NCBI RefSeq assembly: GCF_001294335.1
Contig: NZ_LGKG01000207.1
Location: forward strand, 1-64,000
DNA length: 64,000 nucleotides
From: Streptomyces chattanoogensis
GTDB taxonomy: Bacteria; Actinomycetota; Actinomycetes; Streptomycetales; Streptomycetaceae
Reading direction: 5' to 3'
Both the position numbers and the translations under genes were made by a program. Position 1 is the first letter of the stretch. Each line of letters starts with the position of its first letter. Below, piece by piece: positions 36,596 through 44,721 of the stretch. Below the pieces are notes generated by a model that worked only from the letters and a program-made list of their open reading frames with translations, ran no database searches and was not told the DNA's origin.

Positions 36596-37192
36596 TCAGA
36601 GGGTGTCCAGCCAGGCAGTCAGACGGTCTCCTTCCCGAACCATGATCTCCGGGTCCCGCAGCGCGTTGGCCAGCAGCGACATCCCCTGGTACGCACCCAC
36701 CAGAGTCAGCGCGAGCCCGTCGGGGTCGGGCAGGCCCATCTCGCGGAACTGGCGTTCCGCCCACTCCAGCAGCAGGCGGATGACGTTGCCCGCTTCCGCG
36801 TCCAGCCCGCCCTCCGGGCGCTTGTCCAGCTCGGCGGCGAGCGTCCCGGTGGGGCAGCCGTAGCGTGCCGCGAGGTCGCGCTGCCCCACCCAGCCCTGGA
36901 CCAGGCTCTTGAGGCGCTCGCGCGGGTCCGGCAGCCGGTCCAGCTTGCCTGTGATGGCCTCCAGTTGGCGGGCGTGTTCCGCGAGCGCCGCCGCGACCAG
37001 CTCGTCCTTGGTCTTGAAGTAGTAGTAGACGTTGCCCACCTGGACATCGGCTGCGCGCGCGATGTCGGCGATGGTGGTGCGTTCGACGCCCTGCTGGTGC
37101 ACCACCTGCGCGGCGGCGGCCATCAGACGCTGCCGCTTGGCTCCGGCATTCTTCGCTCTCGCACTCTGTGAGTTGGTCACCCGACTCACCAT
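36596..37192 (-). CDS. TetR-family repressor
   Basis: A 198-residue TetR/AcrR regulator. The helix-turn-helix is at about 22-68 (RLMAAAAQVVHQQGVERTTIADIARAADVQVGNVYYYFKTKDELV), followed by an all-helical ligand domain with GCPTGTLAAELDK in a common QacR-like subgroup. It is divergent from the NmrA-type reductase gene, with 63 bases between starts and a palindrome in between, so it most likely represses that gene and itself. The exact start (ATG 37192, or the GTG codons just after) does not affect the domain. Confidence 0.9.
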   Translation of the reverse strand: MVSRVTNSQSARAKNAGAKRQRLMAAAAQVVHQQGVERTTIADIARAADVQVGNVYYYFKTKDELVAAALAEHARQLEAITGKLDRLPDPRERLKSLVQGWVGQRDLAARYGCPTGTLAAELDKRPEGGLDAEAGNVIRLLLEWAERQFREMGLPDPDGLALTLVGAYQGMSLLANALRDPEIMVREGDRLTAWLDTL

Positions 37193-37219
37193 AAGCCGCG
37201 AGGTGTGCTAGCTTCCATC

Positions 37220-37235
37220 TTAGTCAGCCAACTAA
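37220..37235. promoter_or_regulatory. Palindromic TetR operator candidate
   Basis: TTAGT-CAGCCA-ACTAA is a perfect five-base inverted repeat with a six-base spacer in the divergent gap between the tetR and nmrA-type starts. Its size and place suit a TetR-type operator. An additional ACTAACT repeat overlaps it. Confidence 0.6.
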
Positions 37236-37255
37236 CTAACTGGTGGGGGCACATC

Positions 37256-38077
37256 ATGATCGTCGTAACGGGCGCTACCGGCAACGTCGGCCGGACCCTG
37301 GTACAGCTGCTGGCCGCGACGGGCGAACAGGTCACCGCCGTGGCCCGCCGCATCACCGAGGCCGACGTCCCTCCGGGCGTACGCGTGGTCGCCGCCGATC
37401 TGGGCGACGTCGGGAGCCTGCGTCCCGCCCTGGAGGGCGCCAAGGCGGTGTTCCTCCTGGTGGCCGGCGAGGATCCGCAGGGCATCGCGGGGGCGGCCAA
37501 GGCTGCGGGCGTCCGCAGGCTCGTCCTGCTGTCCAGCCAGGGCGCCGGGACCCGGCCCCAGACATACGAGCACGCCGGCCGGTTCGAGGCGGCGGTGCGG
37601 GCATCGGGACTGGAGTGGACGGTCCTGCGCTCCGGCGGGCTGGCATCCAACGCCTTCGCCTGGGCCGAACCGGTTCGCCTCCGCCGCACCGCCGCCGCAC
37701 CCTTCGGCGATGTCGGCCTGCCCTTCGTCGACCCGGACGACGTCGCCGCCGTCGGTGCCGCCGTCCTGCGCGAGGACGGGCATGACGGCGCGACCTACAC
37801 CCTGACCGGACCTGCGCCAGTCACCCCGCGCGCACGTGCCGCGGCACTCGCCAAGGCGCTCGGCGAGCCGGTCCACTTCGTGGAGCAGACCCGCGAGGCG
37901 GCCCAGGCGCAGATGGCGCAGTTCATGCCGCTGCCGGTCGTCGAGGGCACGTTGGCGATCCTGGGCGAGCCCACGCCGGACGAGCAGCGCGTCAGCCCCG
38001 ATGCCGAGCGGATCCTGGGGCGCGCCCCGCACTCCTTCGACGAGTGGGCCGCGCGCAACGCCGCCGCCTTCCGCTGA
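37256..38077 (+). CDS. NmrA-like NAD(P)-binding reductase
   Basis: A 273-residue atypical short-chain dehydrogenase. The nucleotide-binding motif VTGATGNVGRTLVQLL is at the very N-terminus, followed by the typical NmrA-type layout: VRVVAADLGDVGSLRPALEGAKAVFLL, RRLVLLSSQGA and LEWTVLRSGGLASN. The catalytic YxxxK of classical SDRs is absent, so it could be a redox sensor or quinone/azo reductase-like enzyme. ATG 37256 has GGTGGGGG just upstream and begins one residue before the fold. Regulation by the divergent TetR protein is likely. Confidence 0.88.
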   Translation: MIVVTGATGNVGRTLVQLLAATGEQVTAVARRITEADVPPGVRVVAADLGDVGSLRPALEGAKAVFLLVAGEDPQGIAGAAKAAGVRRLVLLSSQGAGTRPQTYEHAGRFEAAVRASGLEWTVLRSGGLASNAFAWAEPVRLRRTAAAPFGDVGLPFVDPDDVAAVGAAVLREDGHDGATYTLTGPAPVTPRARAAALAKALGEPVHFVEQTREAAQAQMAQFMPLPVVEGTLAILGEPTPDEQRVSPDAERILGRAPHSFDEWAARNAAAFR

Positions 38078-38349
38078 GCTCGGTCCCTCGCAGACACCCT
38101 GCCAAGCAGCCCTTGAAGGGGACAGAGTGGTGCGATCTTCGTCGCACCGCCTCATCCGGCGCAGCACTGCCGCGGTAGCTTGGCCTGCGTGCGCCCAACT
38201 CGCCGTGTTGAAGCCGTAGCCGGCCACCGCGGGCACGTACAGCCCTGCGCACCACCAAGGGCCGGCCGGCGCACACACGGGTATCCCGCACACCTCTCGC
38301 CCCGTCGCGAAGACCGACTTTCACCCAGCCGCACAGAAACGAGAAAGCA

Positions 38350-39225
38350 ATGGATTTCCCTGCCTTAGCGGCACGCAACGCCGTCACGCTCGCCCTTGCG
38401 GAGGACGGATCCCACGACGACGTCACCACCCGCTGGAGTGTGCCCGCGGGGCTGCAATCACAGGCTGAGATCACCGCCAAGCAGCCGGGAGTGATCGGCG
38501 GACTGCCGGTCGTTTCCGAGGTGTTCCGCCAGCTCGACCCCGAAGTTGTGGTGGACGCACTGGTAACGGAAGGGACGCTCGTCCAACCCGGCCAGGCACT
38601 GCTCCGCCTCACCGGCAACGCGCGCAGTCTGATCACCGGGGAACGCACCGCGCTGAACTTCCTGCAACGCCTGTGCGGGATAGCCACTTTGACGAAGCAG
38701 TATGTGGACATGGTCTCCGACCTGGGCGTCAAAGTTCTCGACACCCGCAAGACGGCACCCGGGCTGCGCGCCCTGGACAAGTACGCGGTTGCCGCCGGGG
38801 GCGGCAGCAGCCACCGGCTCGATCTGTCGGCCATGGTGCTGCTCAAGGAGAACCACATCGCAGCGTCCGGCGGCATCACCCCGGCGATCGAGGCGGTGCG
38901 CGCCGGAATGGCCGCCGAGGGCCGCGACCTGCTCATCGATGTCGAGGTGGAGACCGTGGCAGAAGCGGTGGAAGCACTGCATGCGCGGGTGCCGTGGATC
39001 ATGCTGGACGATATGACGGTGGCCGACATCAGGCAGGTCGTCCACGCCCGGGAGGAGATCGCCGCTGGTCACGGCGTCGTACTGGAAGCCTCCGGAGGAA
39101 TCACTCCAGAGCGGCTGCGGCCGATCGCCGAGGCCGGAGTGGACATGGTCTCCGTAGGGGCCCTGACACACAGCGCCCCGGGGCTGGACCTGAGCATGCT
39201 GCTGACCGGGACGGCCCGCGCGTGA
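38350..39225 (+). CDS. nadC: Nicotinate-nucleotide pyrophosphorylase, TTA codon
   Basis: A 291-residue quinolinate phosphoribosyltransferase. NadC converts quinolinate and PRPP into nicotinate mononucleotide. The motifs LITGERTALNFLQRLCGIATLT, VLDTRKTAPGLRALDKYAV, GGGSSHRLDLSAMVLLKENHI, IDVEVET and VLEASGGITPE are in the expected order. It is not next to nadA or nadB, so it is probably a second, pathway-specific copy. Codon 6 is TTA (38365-38367), unusual for a housekeeping gene and implying bldA-dependent translation. Its stop overlaps the start of the TusA-like gene (GTGA). The ribosome site, GAGAAAG, is weak. Confidence 0.92.
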   Translation: MDFPALAARNAVTLALAEDGSHDDVTTRWSVPAGLQSQAEITAKQPGVIGGLPVVSEVFRQLDPEVVVDALVTEGTLVQPGQALLRLTGNARSLITGERTALNFLQRLCGIATLTKQYVDMVSDLGVKVLDTRKTAPGLRALDKYAVAAGGGSSHRLDLSAMVLLKENHIAASGGITPAIEAVRAGMAAEGRDLLIDVEVETVAEAVEALHARVPWIMLDDMTVADIRQVVHAREEIAAGHGVVLEASGGITPERLRPIAEAGVDMVSVGALTHSAPGLDLSMLLTGTARA

Positions 39226-39578
39226 CCGACCGCTCTCCCGCCGAGTCCGGCCCCGCGCCGGCAGCGGATATCACCCTCGACGGCACCGGACTGCTCTGCG
39301 TTGCGCTGCTCTTGCGGCTCCGGGCCGCGATCGCCCACGCCGGGCCGGGCACCGTCGTCCATGTCATCGCGACCGATCCGGCCGCTCCGCTCGACCTGCC
39401 CGCCTGGTGCCATATGACCGGTCATCACTATCTCGGCCCGGTCCTGGACGACGGGGACAGGAGCGTTGACGACAAGGACCGGGGCGTTTACGCACTCAGG
39501 CTCTCCGCCGAGGCACGTCCCACGCGTCCCGATGCGCCGTGGCACTCAGTCCCCTCGAGCGCTGACACAGACACGTGA
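39222..39578 (+). CDS. TusA-like sulfurtransferase-family protein
   Basis: A 118-residue protein with a TusA/SirA-like core at about 16-75. The pattern runs ITLDGTGLLCVALLLRLR, with Cys26 where the sulfur-carrying Cys sits, then VVHVIATDPAAPLDLPAWCHMTGH, matching the family's second half. In normal TusA the Cys is followed by Pro; here it is followed by Val. The tail beyond 85 is unmatched. GTG 39222 overlaps the nadC stop by four bases, so the two are translationally coupled and presumably act together. TusA proteins relay persulfide sulfur to thiolated products; its role here is inferred. Confidence 0.7.
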   Translation: MTDRSPAESGPAPAADITLDGTGLLCVALLLRLRAAIAHAGPGTVVHVIATDPAAPLDLPAWCHMTGHHYLGPVLDDGDRSVDDKDRGVYALRLSAEARPTRPDAPWHSVPSSADTDT

Positions 39579-39810
39579 TGGCTCGTTCCCCTGGGGTGCG
39601 GATCGAGGTATGGCTGCCAGGAGCCGGCCCGGTCCTGCCCTGAGCGTATGTGATCCAGATCATCCGCTTACGACGGATGAATCGGCTCTTAGTTCCTGAT
39701 GTCCATGACACGATCTTGCGCATCATTACCTGGCGGTAATGAAACCCGCCGGGGCACCGACTCTCTCGGTCGCCCCGGCCTACCCCCACCTCACCTCTCC
39801 AGGACCAACC

Positions 39811-41415
39811 TTGCGCAGATCCCTCAGGATTGCTCCTTTACTGGCCATCACCGCCGTGTCGTCCCTGCTTGTCGCAGGGTGCTCGGCAACGGAGTCCGGC
39901 GCGCCCGACAACGGCAAGGAAGCGGCGGTCGCCGCCGACTCCACGGCGTCGCCGAAGCTGACCGTCCGGGGCACCGACAACGGTAAGAGCGGCGGTACCC
40001 CGAGTGCCGTGGCACGGCCGGGCGGCGGCCACAAGGGACGGCTTGCCGAGAAGTCCGCACTCAAGGTCGCGTCCTACGACCGGAACAGCGGACGGGCCGT
40101 CATCACCGCCCCGGCGGTGCGGCCTTCGCCGAGCACACCGGGTGTCCCGTCGAAGCCGCCGTCGTCCGGCAGCCCGTCCGCCACACCCTCCGCAACGTCC
40201 TCCGCATCGTCCTCCGCATCGCCGTCTGCATCGGCCTCCGCAACGCCGTCCGCATCGGCGTCCTCATCCCCGTCCTCATCGTCGTCCGCAACGGTGTCCG
40301 CCGACCCGTCCAAGGGCGCGCCGTCGCCCCAGTCGGACGTGGCCGTCGGCGACGTCATCGCCAGCGCCCCCGCGCCGGGCGCGCCCCAGGGCGTCCTCGC
40401 CAAGGTCACCCAGGTCGTCGCCAAGACCGACCGAGGCACCGAGGTCAAGACCGCCCCGGCCACCCTCGACGCACTGCTCGGCGGCTCCACGGCGCACGGC
40501 ACGGTGCCCGTCGATCCGGCCTCCGTCAAGGTCGAGCCCATCGCCCCCAAGGTCAAGGTCTCCTGGGCCAGGACCGGGGGCCTCCACTTCGGCCCCAAGG
40601 GTGCTCAGCTGCCCCTCGGCCGCCTGCGTCTGGACGTCGGCGCCTCGCTGCCCACACCCCCCGGCGGACCCGCCTCCGCCGAGGCGTCGGCCACCGGCTA
40701 CGTCCAGCTCGCCCCCGAGGTCGACTTCTCCTACGAGGGCGGCAGGAGCGGCGGCGTGGGCGGCGCCTCGCTGACCCTGTCCGGCAACTGGTCCTCCCAG
40801 TGGGAGCTCAAGGGCCGGGCGGCCGTCTCCACCGAGGCCAAGCCGCTGCGCTTGCCCTTCGCCAAGCTGCACGCCGACCCCGTCATCCAGGTCGGGCCGG
40901 TGCCGGTCGTGGTCAACCTCGACCTCACCTGCTATCTCCAGGTCGACGCCGACGGCAAGGCCAGCGTCGACGTCAAGCAGGACCTCAAGGGCAACTTCGC
41001 CGTCGGCGGCACCTACCAGCACGCCAAGGGCTGGTCCCCGGTCGCCAAGGCCGCCATGCACAGCACGCCGGTGCGGGCCACCGCGGCCGCCGCCGGCAAC
41101 GTCAAGGCCGCCATCGGTGCCGAAGCCAGCCTCGGCCTCTACGGCAGTGTCGGCGTGACCGCCGACGTCGCCCCCTACCTGCGCGTCGAAGGCGCCGGCA
41201 GCGCCTCCGCCGCCACGGACGGCAGTGCCTCGGCCACCGGCAGCTGGGCGGCATTCGGCGGCGTCGACCTCTCAGGTGCGCTCCGTGCACACCTGGACAT
41301 CTTCGGCACACCCGTGTTCGACCGCCGGATCCCCCTGGGCACGCTGCACCGCGAGTGGAAGCTGGGCAGCGGCAAGGGAACGGTGAGCCGCGCCCCCACG
41401 GGAACCCGGCACTGA
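39811..41415 (+). CDS. Lipoprotein with Ser/Ala-rich linker, unknown function, TTA codon
   Basis: A 534-residue predicted lipoprotein. The signal LRIAPLLAITAVSSLLVAGC ends in a lipobox Cys near residue 24. A long low-complexity Ser/Ala/Pro linker (about 105-175, repeated TCC-GCA-type codons) leads into a beta-rich domain (about 180-530) with YVQLAPEVDFSYEGG, LTLSGNWSSQWELKGRA and GLYGSVGVTADVAPYL, suggestive of a large beta-sandwich or barrel. TTG 39811 is preferred over an upstream ATG at 39739 because it gives a compact signal and has AGGA just upstream. Codon 10 is TTA (39838-39840). A strong terminator follows. Confidence 0.75.
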   Translation: MRRSLRIAPLLAITAVSSLLVAGCSATESGAPDNGKEAAVAADSTASPKLTVRGTDNGKSGGTPSAVARPGGGHKGRLAEKSALKVASYDRNSGRAVITAPAVRPSPSTPGVPSKPPSSGSPSATPSATSSASSSASPSASASATPSASASSSPSSSSSATVSADPSKGAPSPQSDVAVGDVIASAPAPGAPQGVLAKVTQVVAKTDRGTEVKTAPATLDALLGGSTAHGTVPVDPASVKVEPIAPKVKVSWARTGGLHFGPKGAQLPLGRLRLDVGASLPTPPGGPASAEASATGYVQLAPEVDFSYEGGRSGGVGGASLTLSGNWSSQWELKGRAAVSTEAKPLRLPFAKLHADPVIQVGPVPVVVNLDLTCYLQVDADGKASVDVKQDLKGNFAVGGTYQHAKGWSPVAKAAMHSTPVRATAAAAGNVKAAIGAEASLGLYGSVGVTADVAPYLRVEGAGSASAATDGSASATGSWAAFGGVDLSGALRAHLDIFGTPVFDRRIPLGTLHREWKLGSGKGTVSRAPTGTRH

Positions 41416-41474
41416 AATCGCCTGCCCGGTATCCAACTCGCTGATCACGTCTACGACTTGATCCTTCTTTGACC

Positions 41475-41513
41475 GAGCGCTTCAGTCGGTGGCTTTCACC
41501 GACTGAAGCGCTC
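41475..41513. terminator. Strong stem-loop terminator
   Basis: GAGCGCTTCAGTCGGTG (41475-41491) and CACCGACTGAAGCGCTC (41497-41513) form a perfect 17-base-pair stem around a five-base loop, 60 bases past the lipoprotein stop. A short T-containing run (CCTTGCG) follows. Confidence 0.88.
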
Positions 41514-41623
41514 CTTGCGTTGCGGTGGCGGGTGTCCGGCTCTAAGGCGAATGGCCGATGCCCCCTTCGGCCGGGGCGGTGATGCGGCATGCACGGCGCG
41601 GTACGTCGTGCAATAACGGCACC

Positions 41624-42406
41624 ATGACAAAGACTCCCACGGCCACCGCCGCGGAAATCAAGATCAGCTTTGCCGGGGACGAGGCCCGGAACGCGGCCCG
41701 TGCGCTCGAGCTCGAAGGCGGCGAGGGCCGCAGCCGCACCATCCACTTCTGGGACAGCCCGAAGAAGGGCGGCGACGGGGTCTCCCTGCCCCTCCTCGAC
41801 CGCGGGGTCATCCTCCGCCTGCGTCTGGACGACGAGGATCGCGGGTCCAAGCGCGAAGCGGAGATGACCGTCAAGCTGCGGCCGTGCCCCCCACTGCCGT
41901 CCGACTGGCAGGAGAACCTCAAGAACGAGGAGGAGGACTGGGAGTTCACGATCGAGGAGGACCGGACCGGCCCCGCCTTCACGCCGGTGCTGTCCGCCTC
42001 GCTGCAGGCCGACCGGAAGGTCAAGGCAGAACTCGTCGAGTCGGCGCTCGGCCCCGAGCACGGAGCGCTGGACCACCTCCTCGCCAAGCCGCACCGCGAT
42101 CTCCTGAAGGACGCCGTCGGGTTGAAGAAGGGCGACCTCTCGGATCTGCGGGCGCTCGGCCCCGTCCACGCCGTCAAGTGGAAGCAGGACTGGGACGCGC
42201 TGGCCCTTCCCGTGGCCATCGAGGAGTGGACCACCAAGGACCTGCGCTTCCTCGAGGTCTCGGTGCGGGTGAGCACGGCCGACGCGGCCGAGACCCAGAA
42301 ACAGCTCGGACGGGCGCTGCGAAACCGCAACGTCGAACCGCCGCAGTCCGGTGAGTCCAAGACCCAGGCCGTGCTGACCGCCCTCGCCCGCGGCCTTGAG
42401 CGCTGA
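41624..42406 (+). CDS. CYTH-like (triphosphate tunnel) domain protein
   Basis: A 260-residue protein whose N-terminal 90 residues resemble a CYTH domain: EIKISFAG near the start, RTIHFWDSP, a GVILRLR strand and EAEMTVKLRP. CYTH proteins bind triphosphates (polyphosphate, thiamine triphosphate, ATP) in a beta-barrel tunnel. The first strand has EIKISF in place of the usual ExExK, so catalytic status is uncertain. The C-terminal half (about 115-260) is helical and charged and unassigned. Convergent with the protease/nuclease gene. ATG 41624 begins at the conserved strand. Confidence 0.7.
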   Translation: MTKTPTATAAEIKISFAGDEARNAARALELEGGEGRSRTIHFWDSPKKGGDGVSLPLLDRGVILRLRLDDEDRGSKREAEMTVKLRPCPPLPSDWQENLKNEEEDWEFTIEEDRTGPAFTPVLSASLQADRKVKAELVESALGPEHGALDHLLAKPHRDLLKDAVGLKKGDLSDLRALGPVHAVKWKQDWDALALPVAIEEWTTKDLRFLEVSVRVSTADAAETQKQLGRALRNRNVEPPQSGESKTQAVLTALARGLER

Positions 42407-42435
42407 CGAGGCCGCGCCGGGTTCCCGTTCCCCAC

Positions 42436-42465
42436 GCGCCCCAACGTCCCCGGACGTCGGGGCGC
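42436..42465. terminator. Bidirectional stem-loop between convergent genes
   Basis: GCGCCCCAACGTCC (42436-42449) pairs with GGACGTCGGGGCGC (42452-42465) with one mismatch. It lies between the convergent CYTH and protease/nuclease genes and can serve both. Confidence 0.7.
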
Positions 42466-42505
42466 CGGGCGGTTCCGTCAGTGCGCACCCCGACAGGCCC
42501 TGGCA

Positions 42506-44389
42506 CTAGCTCCAGTCGATGTCGGACTGGAACTCCAGCGGAGACCGCTCTTCCAGGGTCTCCGGCACGACGAACGTGTCCGCCTTGGTCATGGCGGCGG
42601 GGAAGCGCAGATGGGTCCGCGTCTGGATCTCGGACAGCTTGACCTGGAACACGCGGAACTCGTTCAGGTCGAGCAGTTCGGCCACGTCGATGTTCTGCGT
42701 CAGCAGGAACGCCTTGCACTTGAGCGTGCCGCCCTCGGAGAAGACGAGCACCTTCCAGAACTCGCGCGGGAGCCTGACGCCCCGGAAGAGGCGGTCGTCC
42801 TCGTGGAAGATCGGCCCGCCGAACACGTTGATCTTGAGGTCGTCGACGTCGACATCCTCGAAGACCGCGTCCTCGAGCCGTCCCCAGATGCCGTTGCGCG
42901 CGCTCTGGTTGAAGTCGTCCATCTGCGGCGTGATGTTGGTGTAGAAGAACGAGTCCTTGTTGGCCTTCTTCGCCTCGGGCAGCGTGCCCCAGATCAGATC
43001 GGCGCGGCGCGCGATGTGGCCCCGGTCTAGCCGGTTCTTCGGGCCCTTGTACAGCTCGTTGCTGACCTGGGCGCCGGCCGGGAGGCGCTTGTCCTTGACG
43101 AAATCGAGCCCCTTCCGACCGAGTTTCTTGAGCGTGCCGCCGTCGATGTTCCAGGCCACCCAGAAGGCGAACCGCCGCGAAGCGCTCAGGGCCAGCGAGA
43201 AGTGCGTGTAGGGGATCACCTCGGACCCGTTGAGCTGGACGGCGTCGTCCTTTATCGACGGGGTGAGCTTCGGGGTGGCTATCGGTACCGCGAGGAAGCC
43301 CGGGTCGTACCCGCTCACGGCCTCCATCGATTCGGGGTCCGGCTGCGCGAGGGTGATCTTCAGTTCGTCGAAGACCGCCTGGGGGAAGCAGGCCAGGGCC
43401 CGGTCCTCGGGGTCCGCGTCCCCCTCGCCGCCGAAGTGCAGACCGGCCATGACGTCCCTGGGCTTGCCGGTGCCGGTCGTGAACATCCAGACGGATCCGG
43501 AGTCGCCGGGCAGGCTGATCTCGTCGTTGTCCGCCGGATGCTTGGGGTCGGGGCCTATCTCGAAGCATTCGATCTCGCGTATGCCGATATCCGTGCCGTA
43601 GTTGATGCTCACCTTGACGAAGGGCCGGTGCACCACCCCGTGCGTGACGCCGGTGGTGCGCCCGCTCTTGACGACCTTGTCGCCGATCTGCGGCTCGCCC
43701 AGCATCGCCGGCGCGACACCGAGGTCGAGGATGTCCATGGCGAAGTCACGGTCCGTGATGGTCGATACGGCGCAGTCGCCGACCGTGCCGAGGTGGGCGC
43801 GTCTGAGCGTGCCGAGACGGTTCTGCTCGATACGGCTGTCGTCGGCCTTCCCGGGCTGCACGACCTTGTCACCGAGTTCGCCCTTCCGGCCGTTCAGCAC
43901 GTGCCAGTTGCTCAGCAGGCAGGGGGCGCCGTCGTTTCTGTCGAAGACGATGCAGCCGAGGGTGCCGGCGGACACCTTGACGTTGCCGACACTCACACCG
44001 GGACGGACCGGGTTGACCCGCTTCTGCCGCTCCGGCGTCTCGGGCTCGTCCACCAGGAGGAAGTGCGGCTTGTAGCTGCGCGGAATGACATCGGTCGGCA
44101 CCTCGACGCCGCCGCCTATGTCGATGAACGCGGGAATCTCGACGGTCTCCAGGCCATCCATCTCCTCCGGCCGGACCTTCTTGTCGACCGTGAACTGAAG
44201 GGCCAGTTCCTTGCTCGGTGCCCCGTTCTTCTCCTTGTACCCGATACCGATGGAGGACACGTTCGGGTCGCTGAGATAACCCGATCCCTGGGTCCGGATG
44301 AACTGCTTGAGGTCGCTGATCAGCTTGTCGTCGCCCCCGGCCGCGGTGGAGGGCTTGCGCTGGGCGGACGCACGCTTCTTGGCAGCCAT
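42506..44389 (-). CDS. Trypsin-like protease fused to NUC-type DNA/RNA endonuclease
   Basis: A 627-residue two-enzyme fusion. Residues about 140-340 form a trypsin-like serine protease with all three catalytic residues readable: His163 in SNWHVLNG, Asp205 in GDCAVST and Ser297 in LPGDSGSVW. Residues about 375-620 form a non-specific DNA/RNA endonuclease (NUC1/EndoG type) with DRGH (His458), the TNITPQMDDFNQ metal site and a W-x-x-LE motif. The first 130 residues include a small SIGIGYKEKNGAPSKELALQF domain common in such proteases. There is no signal peptide, so it would act inside the cell, where nuclease activity would have to be controlled. AAGGGAG precedes ATG 44389. The fusion fits defence or programmed-death effectors. 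Confidence 0.88.
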   Translation of the reverse strand: MAAKKRASAQRKPSTAAGGDDKLISDLKQFIRTQGSGYLSDPNVSSIGIGYKEKNGAPSKELALQFTVDKKVRPEEMDGLETVEIPAFIDIGGGVEVPTDVIPRSYKPHFLLVDEPETPERQKRVNPVRPGVSVGNVKVSAGTLGCIVFDRNDGAPCLLSNWHVLNGRKGELGDKVVQPGKADDSRIEQNRLGTLRRAHLGTVGDCAVSTITDRDFAMDILDLGVAPAMLGEPQIGDKVVKSGRTTGVTHGVVHRPFVKVSINYGTDIGIREIECFEIGPDPKHPADNDEISLPGDSGSVWMFTTGTGKPRDVMAGLHFGGEGDADPEDRALACFPQAVFDELKITLAQPDPESMEAVSGYDPGFLAVPIATPKLTPSIKDDAVQLNGSEVIPYTHFSLALSASRRFAFWVAWNIDGGTLKKLGRKGLDFVKDKRLPAGAQVSNELYKGPKNRLDRGHIARRADLIWGTLPEAKKANKDSFFYTNITPQMDDFNQSARNGIWGRLEDAVFEDVDVDDLKINVFGGPIFHEDDRLFRGVRLPREFWKVLVFSEGGTLKCKAFLLTQNIDVAELLDLNEFRVFQVKLSEIQTRTHLRFPAAMTKADTFVVPETLEERSPLEFQSDIDWS

Positions 44390-44721
44390 CGATGGCTCCC
44401 TTCACGCATGGGGTTCCGGCGTGGGAAGCCGTGCCGAAGTGATATGAGCCCAGCGGTAGCTGAAAGCGAAGCAAACGGCCTGGGCCTCCCGCTCCGTCGT
44501 GCACTTCCAGCGTACGGCGGGGGTACTGCGCCAGCGCGGCGAGCCGGTGCGGTGCGGTTGCCTGGCCCGGTGACCTGCTCCGGTGACCTGCTCCGGTGGC
44601 GCAGAAAGGGTGCCCCGGCCCTCGAATCCCTGCGATCCCGCGGACCGCCGGCCGCGGGCGCGCACTCGCTGTGACCGTCGAGGGCCGGCTGCTCAGCGTC
44701 ACGAAGGCGGCGGCGTACCCG
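44390..44721. other. Intergenic region with 13-base direct repeat
   Basis: The 330 bases between two minus-strand genes contain no recognisable gene. CGGTGACCTGCTC occurs twice in tandem (44568-44580, 44581-44593). The region should carry the promoter of the protease/nuclease gene. Confidence 0.5.

Noticed and set aside
40150..40320. Short repeated DNA resembling a CRISPR array
   Set aside because: The repeats are codons of a Ser/Ala-rich linker inside a lipoprotein gene, with no regular repeat-spacer pattern.
44402..44665. Small minus-strand gene between monooxygenase and protease/nuclease
   Set aside because: Translation is unmatched, there is no ribosome site and it spans a tandem repeat. 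The promoter region is the better reading.
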